A DNA stretch of 64,000 bases, taken from the NCBI GenBank assembly GCA_964446685.1, contig CAYUPO010000005.1, positions 1 through 64,000 on the forward strand, in the 5' to 3' direction. Shown piece by piece: positions 1 to 7,029 of the stretch. Both the position numbers and the translations under genes were made by a program. Below the pieces are notes generated by a model. The model did no database searches and had not been told where the DNA came from. It was given only the letters and a program-made list of their open reading frames with translations. The stretch is from CAZWRN01 sp964446685. Its GTDB lineage: Bacteria; Patescibacteriota; Microgenomatia; Daviesbacterales; UBA10151. Every line of letters starts with the position of its first letter. Positions within the stretch are counted from its first letter, which is position 1.

Positions 1-839
1 AGAGCCTGGTAAATTCTTTGGATCTGTTCGTTGGTTGTTTCTGGTTGACCATCCATTCGGATTTCCAGTTTAGCAGTAGTGCCAGTCAACATGTATTTTA
101 CTTTGACGGCTTTCATATCTGTACCATGATTTGACAAAATACTTTGTAATCCCTGTTCAATCTGATCAACCTGTTCACTAACAATCCGCATTTTTTCCGG
201 GGCTGCACCTTTTTTAGGACCAATTCCGTGATGTGAACGAATTTTTCTGACCAGTTCTTCAGTACCTCTCACAGACAGATTTCTTTTTAGCACTTCTTTG
301 TAAGCTTCAATTATCAAATGTGGATCTTCCAAAGCTGATAAAGCTCTGACATGTCCTTCTGTAGTCTGACCTGACATTAAAGCATCTTTTAAAGCGTCAG
401 GCAAAGTCAAAAGTCTGATGGTATTTGAAATATAGGAAGGACTTTTTGATACTCTCTGAGCGATTTCTGAGTTAGTTAAATTAAATTCATCCATCAGTCT
501 TTTGTAAGCCTGAGCTCTTTCTAAAGGATTAAGATCTACCCGCTGAACGTTTTCAACAATTGCCATCTCCAGCATTCCCTGAGGAGTTGTTTCACGAATA
601 ATTACCGGAACTTTTGGCAAACCAACTAAACGGGAAGCTCTCCAACGTCTTTCACCAGCAATGATCTGATAACCAGCCGGAGTTTTTGCCACCACAATTG
701 GTTCTAAAATACCATGTTCTGAGATAGATTCTGCCAGTTCGGCTAACGATTCAGGAGTGATAAGACCACGGGGTTGTAAAGGGTTTGCCTGTAAAAGGTT
801 GATATCAAGTTCAAAAATACGATCGTTGTTTTCGTCCAT
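1..839 (-). CDS. parB: ParB-like chromosome partitioning protein (C-terminus cut by window edge)
   Basis: I translated this directly; the frame stays open to base 1, giving about 279 residues, close to a full ParB. ParB binds parS sites, loads onto DNA as a CTP-dependent clamp and works with ParA in origin segregation. Visible features: an N-terminal ParB/Sulfiredoxin domain with NPLQPR (about residues 19-24), GERRWRA (about 63-69, the CTP-binding box) and ENVQR (about 96-100), then a helix-turn-helix region with LTNSEIAQRVSKSPSYISN. The ATG overlaps the rpmA stop by one base (TAATG), so translation is probably coupled to L27. parA is not in the window. The family call is secure; the last residues are unseen. 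Confidence 0.93.
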   Translation of the reverse strand, partial: MDENNDRIFELDINLLQANPLQPRGLITPESLAELAESISEHGILEPIVVAKTPAGYQIIAGERRWRASRLVGLPKVPVIIRETTPQGMLEMAIVENVQRVDLNPLERAQAYKRLMDEFNLTNSEIAQRVSKSPSYISNTIRLLTLPDALKDALMSGQTTEGHVRALSALEDPHLIIEAYKEVLKRNLSVRGTEELVRKIRSHHGIGPKKGAAPEKMRIVSEQVDQIEQGLQSILSNHGTDMKAVKVKYMLTGTTAKLEIRMDGQPETTNEQIQRIYQA

Positions 840-1090
840 TATGCCTTCACTACATTAACAACTTTTTTACCGACTTTCATAGAAAATTTAACAGTGCCTT
901 CAGTCAACGCAAACAAAGTATAGTCATTACCTGACTTAACATTGAGACCTGGATAAAATTTGTTACCTTTTTGTCTAACAATGATGTTACCAACAGTAAC
1001 TTTTTCTCCACCATATTTCTTCACGCCAAGACGTTTTGAAATAGAATCATGATTTGTTTTAGCTGTACCGCCGCCTTTTTTATGTGCCAT
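839..1090 (-). CDS. rpmA: 50S ribosomal protein L27
   Basis: An 83-residue protein beginning MAHKKGGGTAKTNHDS, the classic L27 N-terminus that reaches the peptidyl-transferase centre. There is no cleavable N-terminal extension of the Firmicutes type. The middle carries LGVKKYGGEKVTVGNIIVRQKG, typical of the family, and the length is normal. It follows rplU on the same strand (96-base gap), the usual rplU-rpmA order, and its stop overlaps the parB start. Confidence 0.97.
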   Translation of the reverse strand: MAHKKGGGTAKTNHDSISKRLGVKKYGGEKVTVGNIIVRQKGNKFYPGLNVKSGNDYTLFALTEGTVKFSMKVGKKVVNVVKA

Positions 1091-1186
1091 ATGATTAAAA
1101 TTTAGAAATATAAATTATTAATTCGTATTTCTTTTTCTCCTCCAAAATACTATAACTTGTGAAAACTTTTGTCAACTGATATTTTT

Positions 1187-1489
1187 TCACGCTTTCAGCA
1201 TCAGAATACTGTAATGTTTAGTTGAACCAGTCACTTTTCTGGTATTAGCTTTCGCATGATATTTAGCAACCCGGATTTTTTTACCTTTTGTCTGACCCAA
1301 AACTTCAAAAACCACTTTATCTGTTAAATAAGGCATTCCAAGCTCAACTTTGTCAGCTTCACTCTTCATTAAAACAGTTGCACATTCCAGTTTTGTCTCT
1401 CCTTCACCCAAAAAATCAACGTTAAATTTTTTGTTTGGAAGTACTTTATATTGTTTACCTTTTATTTCTGCTACCAAATAGTTCATCAT
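1187..1489 (-). CDS. rplU: 50S ribosomal protein L21
   Basis: Small ribosomal protein binding 23S rRNA. The GKQYKV motif near the N-terminus and the C-terminal KYHAKANTRKVTGSTKHYSILMLKA (the family pattern is KxR...GHRQxxTxxxI) identify it. The frame can be extended to a TTG at 1519, but the family begins a few residues before GKQYxV, so the paired ATGs at 1489/1486 are better starts; I chose 1489. No Shine-Dalgarno sequence is visible before it. A TATAAT at 1536-1541 (reading left) may be the -10 box of the rplU-rpmA-parB unit, although no good -35 box accompanies it. Confidence 0.93.
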   Translation of the reverse strand: MMNYLVAEIKGKQYKVLPNKKFNVDFLGEGETKLECATVLMKSEADKVELGMPYLTDKVVFEVLGQTKGKKIRVAKYHAKANTRKVTGSTKHYSILMLKA

Positions 1490-1549
1490 AAGTTGAAATT
1501 GTACATTTTTCGTGCCCAAAACGCAAGCCCATATAATTATAGAAGAAAG

Positions 1550-1685
1550 TTCTAATTTCTAATTACTAATTCCTAAACAAATCCCAAATCCTAATGATTC
1601 AAACAGTTTATACATTTATATTTAAGACATTATTTAGATCAATTAGAAATGAGCAAAACTCTTGCTTCCCAATTAGAAATTAGAA
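1550..1685. repeat. Intergenic fold-back element with GAGCAA core
   Basis: The rplU-rodA spacer is a fold-back. The 15 bases at 1550-1564 (words of TTCTAATT) are perfectly inverted at 1671-1685. Between them, near the right arm, lies GAGCAAAACTCTTGCTTCCC (1651-1670), a divergent copy of a core also found near 14531-14554 and 33257-33320. No reading frame is supported. The structure might act as a terminator or processing site for rodA mRNA; this is not shown. Confidence 0.7.
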
Positions 1686-1695
1686 ATTTTAAATA

Positions 1696-2751
1696 CTACT
1701 CTTCTTTTCCAATGATTAAGGCATCTTTTTTTCTCATACCAAATTTTTGAATTGAAGCCACAATTCCAAAGCAGATTAAAGTTGTAATTAAAGAACTACC
1801 ACCATAAGATAACAGCGGCAAAGTAATCCCGGTAATAGGCAAAACACCAATATTCATGCCTATATTGACTGTGCTCTGAAAAAATAACATCCCGAAAATT
1901 CCAACAATAATCAACTCACCAAACCTGTCACCCACTCTCTCTAATACTTTATACAAAAAATAAAACATCGCTACATACAACCCAATTACTAAAATAGAGC
2001 CAAAAAACCCAAGCTCCTCAGCAATAAAAGCAAATATAAAATCAGTTCGAAACTCAGGCAAAAATTGAAGTCTAGACTGCGTTCCTCTACCTAACCCCCT
2101 GCCAAAAAGTTGTCCACTGCCAACTGCGATCATCGATTGAATTACATGAAACCCAACTCCTTGTGGATCCGCTGTTGGTGACATAAAACTATAAATTCTT
2201 TGTTTTTGATAATCATGAAGTATCTGCCACGTTAAAGGTATCCCTATCAATCCAGCTAGCCCAAGCAAACTAATTTTCTTCAGCGAGATGTGCGAAGCCA
2301 AAAGCATCATTATCCAAATAAAAACAACAGTTAACATCGTACCCAAATCCGGCTGCCTAAAAATCAGGATTGCCAGTGGGGAGAGGATTCCCAGACTTTT
2401 GGCAATATTTTTCCATGTAGGCATATGCTTACTCCAAAAATCAGCTAAAACTAAAATAACCACAATCTTGGCAAACTCTGACGGTTGAAAATTAAACAAA
2501 CCCAACGGAATCCATCTGACAGACCCACGCGACTCATAACCTAAAATCAGCGTGATAATCAGCAAAATGATAATTATCCAGTAAAAATATTTCAGCAAAG
2601 GAATAAAACTCCGGTAATCAAAATTCCGCAGTAAAAAATAAGCCGCCATTCCTAATATCCCAAAAGTCCCCTGTTGAATTGCCAAAGTCGGACTGGAAGA
2701 ATAAATAACCGCCACACCAAAAAAAAGAATCAGTAATACAGGAATTATCAT
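1696..2751 (-). CDS. rodA: SEDS-family peptidoglycan polymerase RodA
   Basis: Multi-spanning glycosyltransferase that polymerises lipid II during elongation, paired with a class B PBP. SEDS signatures: QPSEFAK, GTQSRLQFLPEFRTDFIF, AEELGF and LPLLSYGGSS near the C-terminus. The Asp in TDFIF aligns with E. coli RodA Asp262, which is needed for activity. The frame extends to 2793, but the extra 14 residues (MLKQVQHDK...) are a translation of a dispersed palindromic repeat. The ATG at 2751 begins directly with the first membrane segment (MIIPVLLILFFG) and has GGGAAG about 10 bases upstream, so I prefer it. I call RodA because a second SEDS gene in the dcw cluster is the better FtsW. Confidence 0.9.
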   Translation of the reverse strand: MIIPVLLILFFGVAVIYSSSPTLAIQQGTFGILGMAAYFLLRNFDYRSFIPLLKYFYWIIIILLIITLILGYESRGSVRWIPLGLFNFQPSEFAKIVVILVLADFWSKHMPTWKNIAKSLGILSPLAILIFRQPDLGTMLTVVFIWIMMLLASHISLKKISLLGLAGLIGIPLTWQILHDYQKQRIYSFMSPTADPQGVGFHVIQSMIAVGSGQLFGRGLGRGTQSRLQFLPEFRTDFIFAFIAEELGFFGSILVIGLYVAMFYFLYKVLERVGDRFGELIIVGIFGMLFFQSTVNIGMNIGVLPITGITLPLLSYGGSSLITTLICFGIVASIQKFGMRKKDALIIGKEE

Positions 2752-2766
2752 AAAGATTATCTTCCC

Positions 2767-2881
2767 TTTGTCATGCTGAACTTGTTTCAGCATCTTCCAT
2801 TGTGATGGAATAGAGGTTTAATGTTAATCACACCCATTATTTATACTGTTGGTAGATCCTGAAACAAGTTCAGGATGACAA
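2767..2881. repeat. Paired palindromic repeat (REPIN-like doublet)
   Basis: Two copies of one palindromic unit in opposite orientation: 2767-2795 (TCATGCTGAA...TTCAGCAT) and 2853-2881 (ATCCTGAA...TTCAGGATGACA), about 57 bases apart. Each is a small hairpin, and the two can also pair as a long stem. The same unit recurs at 8433-8520, near 24012 and in frame in rsmH. It lies between ileS and rodA and may act as a transcript-end structure. Confidence 0.8.
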
Positions 2882-2888
2882 GTATAAA

Positions 2889-5711
2889 TTAATTTATTAC
2901 TTTAATAGAGATTTCTTCACTTCTAACTAACTTAGCAGCATTTGTAAGTCTCATAATCATCTCTTCAAACTTCTCCGGCCATTGTGGCAGGCCCAATTCG
3001 ATTTTATCTTTCAGTGTCAAATTTTGTTCTTTTCTAAGTTTCTGAACATTCCGGATAATATCCCTCGCTTCCCCTTCCTGTGCTAACTCTGGTGTAATAT
3101 TTGTATCCAGCTCAATCTCCAGATTTTCATTTATTTTTCCGAAAACAACTTCTTTCACATTTAGCTCTTCAGCTACAATCTGTTCTAACTCTTCTGAAAC
3201 TTGTTTGGATGCACTATACATGACTTTAGCTAAAGGCTGACGCAGTTTCAGATTTTCTTCTTTTCTCTTTGAGTGGCCTCTTTCAACAATCTCCCTGACC
3301 AATTTCATATCTTCTATTAATTCCAGATCAAGTAAAGAAGCATCTCCTTTTGGAAAATCGGTCAGATGAACTGACTCATCTTCAGTCAAATTACGATACA
3401 TTTCTTCCGAGATAAATGGAGCCAGCGGCGCCATTACTTTAGTCAATCCCACTAACACACCATACATCACACTCAGACAAACATTGCGATCTATTTCATT
3501 TTCATTATTACTGACCCGATCTCTGTTTCGTCTGATATACCAGGTCGAAAAATCATTGACAACAAATTCACGGATTAATTTAACCACTGTTGAAGTGTCA
3601 TACGCTTCATAAGATTTATTCAGTTGCTGCACCAATTGAGTCAGTCGAGATAAAATCCATTTATCTAAAATAGTTAACTTATCTTTATCAGCATCTCCTC
3701 CGGGAGCAGTACAACTCCAATTAAAAATAGTCGCGTAATCAATAAAATATTTATAACTATTCCACAAAATCAATAAAAATCCTCTGACAACTTCCGGCAC
3801 ACCATCATTTGAAAAAGAGATATCCTCGCCTTTCATCAATGGAGAACCAAGCAGGTAGACTCTGACAGCATCACCACCATATTTTTGCATCACCATTTTT
3901 GGATCGGGGAAGTTACCGTAATTTTTACTCATCTTCCGTCCATCTGTTCCAAGCAATACACCTTCAACTAAGACATTTTTAAAACCAATTGAATCAAACA
4001 ACGCAGTTGAAATCACATGCAGCACATAAAACCAGGCTCTGATCTGACCGGTATATTCAGCCACAAAGTCAGGCGGGAAAAAATCTTCTATTTTTTCGGA
4101 TTCATTAAAAGGAAAGTGCCTTTCAGCAAAAGAAGCACTTCCAGCTTCAATCCATGAATCGAGTACTTCCGGTACTCGTTTCACATCTTTGCCACATTGA
4201 TCACATTTTATACTCACTTCGTCAATATCCGGTTTATGCAGGGTAGTTACTTTTTGACCAGATTTTTCCTCTAGCTCGGCTACAGACCCTGGAACATATC
4301 TAAATCCACAATCACATTCCCAAACAGGCACTGGTGAACCCCAATAGCGGTTTCTGGAAATATTCCAGTCTGGTGCTGACTCCATACTTTTAGCAAACCG
4401 GCCTGTTTTAAAATGCTTTGGAAACCAGTTTATTTGCTCATTGTTTGCAAAAAGCTGAGGCTTAAGAGCCTGCACATTAACAAACCAAGCATCTTTTGGC
4501 GCATGAAAGAGTCTGGTACCACATCGCCAACAATGGGCTACCGAGTGAGTATAAGGTTTATCTTCATACAAAAGGCCCCTTTTTTCCAAATCATCATTCA
4601 CCACCTGATTGGCATCCAGATAATACATGCCACCAAAAAGTGGGATATCCTTTTCAACCATCCCCTCTTCATCAACATGCAGCACTATTTCAATATTCTC
4701 CCGCTGCATAACCTTCAAATCTTCTTCACCATACGCACCAATCGTAACAACACCAGTACCTTCATCAGCGCTAACAAATGAGTCTCCTATAATCACACCA
4801 ACTTTATTGCCAGGAGACACTTTATAGAAATCATAATGTAATTCAAATTCTCTACCGACCAGAGTCTCCCCAGGAATTTCTTCCATTATTTTATATGGCT
4901 CATCTTTGAGCATCTTTAAAGTGCTTTCAGCAAGCACATAAAACTCACCACCCTGCTCAACTTTGACATAGGTTAACTCAGGGTTAACTGCCAATGCCGG
5001 AGTAGCAATTTTGTTCCATGGAGTAGTTGACCAGGCTAAAATAAACGTTTTTTCTTCACCTTTTAGTTTATATTTATAGGTAGTTGCTCTGTCTGGAATA
5101 TCTTTATAGTTATCAGCATCCATTGCCACTTCAAAGTTTGAAATAGGAGTTGAACAATGAGGGCAAAAAAGTGACACCCGTAGACCTTTGTAAATATGCC
5201 CTTTATCATGCATCTGTTTAAAAACCCACATCACCGACTCCATATAGTCCATATCCCAGGTCTTGTAAGCATTTTTAAAGTCCACCCAGCGTCCAATATG
5301 ATCGACATACCATTCCCATTCATCAGACACCTGCTCCACATAACCTAAACATTCATCAATAAACTTTTTAATTCCAACTTTTTCTTCAATATCTTTTTTC
5401 CGCTTCACATGCAGTTTATTTTCCACTTTATTCTCAATCGGCAACCCATGCCCATCCCAACCCCAAACTCTTCTCACCCGATACCCTTTCATAGTCCAAA
5501 AACGACCAAACAAATCTTTAGGGATAGAAGAAAGCAAAGAACCATAATGAGGAGTCCCAGTCACAAAAGGCGGCCCATCCAAAAAATTCCATTTCTTATC
5601 CTCAGGCCGCGAAGAAATAGACTTCTCAAAAATCTTGTTTTCTTTCCAATAAGCAAGCAGATCTTCCTCAAGACCGGCTAAATCAACTTGTGATGACACA
5701 GGTTTAAACAT
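2889..5711 (-). CDS. ileS: Isoleucyl-tRNA synthetase
   Basis: Class I synthetase charging tRNA-Ile; 940 residues, normal for the family. The HIGH-type motif is PHYG (54-57) in DGPPFVTGTPHYG, and the KMSKS loop is GRKMSKN (591-597). The CP1 editing domain has WSTTPW (227-232). The usual GTGIVHxAPxxGxxD editing segment reads GTGVVTIGAYGEED (318-331): the motif His is Thr, while the final Asp is kept. Cys pairs at CDC (466-468) and CDQC (503-506) look like a zinc-binding insert. The rest is an anticodon-binding helical domain. The start matches the family N-terminus and sits 8 bases after a strong -10 box. The long open frames on the other strand are shadows. Confidence 0.97.
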   Translation of the reverse strand: MFKPVSSQVDLAGLEEDLLAYWKENKIFEKSISSRPEDKKWNFLDGPPFVTGTPHYGSLLSSIPKDLFGRFWTMKGYRVRRVWGWDGHGLPIENKVENKLHVKRKKDIEEKVGIKKFIDECLGYVEQVSDEWEWYVDHIGRWVDFKNAYKTWDMDYMESVMWVFKQMHDKGHIYKGLRVSLFCPHCSTPISNFEVAMDADNYKDIPDRATTYKYKLKGEEKTFILAWSTTPWNKIATPALAVNPELTYVKVEQGGEFYVLAESTLKMLKDEPYKIMEEIPGETLVGREFELHYDFYKVSPGNKVGVIIGDSFVSADEGTGVVTIGAYGEEDLKVMQRENIEIVLHVDEEGMVEKDIPLFGGMYYLDANQVVNDDLEKRGLLYEDKPYTHSVAHCWRCGTRLFHAPKDAWFVNVQALKPQLFANNEQINWFPKHFKTGRFAKSMESAPDWNISRNRYWGSPVPVWECDCGFRYVPGSVAELEEKSGQKVTTLHKPDIDEVSIKCDQCGKDVKRVPEVLDSWIEAGSASFAERHFPFNESEKIEDFFPPDFVAEYTGQIRAWFYVLHVISTALFDSIGFKNVLVEGVLLGTDGRKMSKNYGNFPDPKMVMQKYGGDAVRVYLLGSPLMKGEDISFSNDGVPEVVRGFLLILWNSYKYFIDYATIFNWSCTAPGGDADKDKLTILDKWILSRLTQLVQQLNKSYEAYDTSTVVKLIREFVVNDFSTWYIRRNRDRVSNNENEIDRNVCLSVMYGVLVGLTKVMAPLAPFISEEMYRNLTEDESVHLTDFPKGDASLLDLELIEDMKLVREIVERGHSKRKEENLKLRQPLAKVMYSASKQVSEELEQIVAEELNVKEVVFGKINENLEIELDTNITPELAQEGEARDIIRNVQKLRKEQNLTLKDKIELGLPQWPEKFEEMIMRLTNAAKLVRSEEISIKVIN

Positions 5712-5719
5712 ATGTGGGT

Positions 5720-5748
5720 ATTGTACGGTTTTAAAGCCTTCCTTTCAA
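5720..5748 (-). promoter_or_regulatory. ileS promoter, near-leaderless
   Basis: Reading left: TTGAAA (5748-5743), 17-base spacer, TACAAT (5725-5720). The -10 box ends 8 bases before the ileS ATG at 5711, so transcription should start within about 0-3 bases of the start codon. No Shine-Dalgarno can fit. Assignment by consensus only. Confidence 0.6.
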
Positions 5749-5825
5749 TTGTTATATTATCCCAGTCATTCTGGCTACATTAATTCGCAAAATTAACCTA
5801 CAAATAAATTGACCAGAATCTTAAC

Positions 5826-5859
5826 TGATATATACGTGGTATATACTACGTATATATCA
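5826..5859. promoter_or_regulatory. 34-bp near-perfect palindrome, possible operator
   Basis: Arms TGATATATACGT (5826-5837) and ACGTATATATCA (5848-5859) are exact inverted repeats. The 10-base centre GGTATATACT is itself palindromic except for one base pair, so the whole 34-bp site has a single mismatched pair. It lies about 80 bases upstream of the ileS promoter and downstream of the gene ending at 5893. It could be an operator, a recombination-type site or a cruciform; the function is unknown. Confidence 0.55.
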
Positions 5860-5862
5860 TTC

Positions 5863-5887
5863 AGGAGATGGGCGCGCTCCATCTCCT
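5863..5887 (-). terminator. Stem-loop after the 5893-6546 gene
   Basis: AGGAGATGG (5863-5871) and CCATCTCCT (5879-5887) form a perfect 9-bp stem with a 7-base GC-rich loop, immediately after the stop of the leftward gene. No clear U-run follows in the leftward direction, so it may only be a 3' protective hairpin. Confidence 0.45.
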
Positions 5888-5892
5888 AAAAC

Positions 5893-6546
5893 TTATCTTC
5901 CAAACAATTGATCATCTAACCCTCTAAAAACCGTGTAGTCCCAAAAATTTGCCCAATGTCTTTTCGCTAGATTAACCATCCCGACATGCTTTCCCATCTC
6001 TTGTTCTCGCCACCAGGCTTGGTAGGCCTCGAATTGTTCTTTTTCAAAGTCCAGAAGCCCATTTTTCCAGAGTGGATCGTTTTTCCTTACTGCCTCTTTC
6101 ACCCTCCAATCTGTTGCAGTCATAAATCTATCTACAAACATTGTTGCAGTTTGTAAGTCCCAAACATCAATCAGCCTTTGACTTGGTCTAACACCATGCA
6201 ACCAGTGAAGGTTATCAATAACTGGTAAATATAATAAATCTCCAAAATTAACCTGGTCGCTATTTTGATTAACTGATTGCTGCATTTCTGTTAACGGCTT
6301 TTTAGTACCTTCTAAGAAAGCGACGGCTTCATTTAGGTTTCCATAGCGGGAAACAGATTGTCTTTTGCTTGGATCATAATCATGTACCCGTAAGTTAAAG
6401 ACATGCTCTGGTGAACTCGTGGAACCTAAATATCCCGAACTGGGATTTCGCTGTTGTCTTCCCCCATCTTGGTAGACTACATAAAAATTTCCGGCAAACA
6501 TACCGTCACTATATGAGACATCTGCTACTAACTTTTCTTTTGCCAT
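5893..6546 (-). CDS. Conserved-looking hypothetical protein with strong SD
   Basis: I do not recognise this 217-residue protein. It has no signal peptide or membrane segment, is rich in aromatic residues in its C-terminal half (several Trp, for example NLHWLHG, AWWREQ, HWANFWDY) and looks globular and cytosolic. An upstream GTG at 6555 keeps the frame open, but that GTG is part of the Shine-Dalgarno sequence AAGGAGGTG, so the ATG at 6546 (MAKEKLVADV) is the right start. It has its own promoter (6718-6746) and a terminator-like hairpin in its leader, so it is probably expressed conditionally and separately from the ftsZ unit. The frame is complete with no sign of decay. Confidence 0.75.
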   Translation of the reverse strand: MAKEKLVADVSYSDGMFAGNFYVVYQDGGRQQRNPSSGYLGSTSSPEHVFNLRVHDYDPSKRQSVSRYGNLNEAVAFLEGTKKPLTEMQQSVNQNSDQVNFGDLLYLPVIDNLHWLHGVRPSQRLIDVWDLQTATMFVDRFMTATDWRVKEAVRKNDPLWKNGLLDFEKEQFEAYQAWWREQEMGKHVGMVNLAKRHWANFWDYTVFRGLDDQLFGR

Positions 6547-6599
6547 TTTTTTCACCTCCTTTCAAAAATCTCCTAAATCGAAAGTTTTTTGAAAAAAGG

Positions 6600-6628
6600 T
6601 ACAAAAAAACCTCCTATTTAGGAGGTTT
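6600..6628 (-). terminator. Intrinsic terminator / attenuator in leader of the 6546 gene
   Basis: Reading left, AAACCTCCT (6628-6620), a 4-base loop and AGGAGGTTT (6615-6607) form a perfect 9-bp stem followed by a run of seven T. It lies between a consensus promoter (6718-6746) and the gene starting at 6546, so it is either the terminator of the ftsZ unit or an attenuator. Its 5' arm (ACCTCCT) is also exactly complementary to the gene's SD (AGGAGGT), giving an alternative pairing. Confidence 0.7.
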
Positions 6629-6717
6629 ATGTTTGCCACACAAATTACCCCCTTTTGTTAAGAGGTAATAATGAGAAAACTATTAAATTGTGCAACAAAC
6701 TTCAACATATGTTTATT

Positions 6718-6746
6718 AGAATAATATAGGATACTATTTTTGTCAA
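6718..6746 (-). promoter_or_regulatory. Consensus promoter for the 6546 gene
   Basis: Reading left: perfect TTGACA (6746-6741), a 17-base spacer, TATTCT (6723-6718). The predicted transcript would begin near 6711 and have a leader of about 165 bases containing the hairpin at 6607-6628. Confidence 0.6.
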
Positions 6747-6754
6747 TCACAGAG

Positions 6755-7027
6755 TTAAGCAGTTTTATGTTTAATAATTGGAGACATCCCTACATGTAAA
6801 CGGATTTCATCAACTTGACCGATATAATCTTCTTTAATAATTTCCAGATCAAATTTCATTTCATGAACTACTTCATCAATCTTATCGACCTTATCTTCCA
6901 ATCTATCAAACCTAGTTTCAAGTAAATCAACTTTTCCTTCAATTCTCTCTAAACGAAAAGACAAAGGCTTTAGGGCTTTGTCTAGAACAATACTAATTTG
7001 TTCAATTGTTAATTGGTTATCTGCCAT
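6755..7027 (-). CDS. Small coiled-coil protein downstream of FtsZ
   Basis: A 90-residue protein with no family I can name. Residues about 20-75 show heptad spacing (LERIEGKVDLLETRFDRLED, KVDKIDEVVHEM), predicting a single coiled coil. It is charged, with no signal peptide and no membrane segment. The ATG is two bases after the ftsZ stop (TAA at 7030-7032), so it is very probably cotranscribed with ftsZ. It could be a division-associated ZapB-like or structural protein, but that is inference from position and coiled coil only. Confidence 0.7.
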   Translation of the reverse strand: MADNQLTIEQISIVLDKALKPLSFRLERIEGKVDLLETRFDRLEDKVDKIDEVVHEMKFDLEIIKEDYIGQVDEIRLHVGMSPIIKHKTA

Positions 7028-7029
7028 AT

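Noticed and set aside
2767..2881. Classical intrinsic terminators
   Set aside because: The hairpins lack T-runs and recur elsewhere as a dispersed family, so they are annotated as repeats even though they may help end transcripts.
4413..5681. Several plus-strand frames opposite ileS
   Set aside because: They lie fully inside a certain ileS gene, have no RBS or promoter and show no domain features: antisense shadows.
5826..5859. dif or lox recombination site
   Set aside because: Symmetry is suggestive, but there are no XerC/XerD half-site signatures I can match and no recombinase gene nearby; kept only as an unexplained palindrome.
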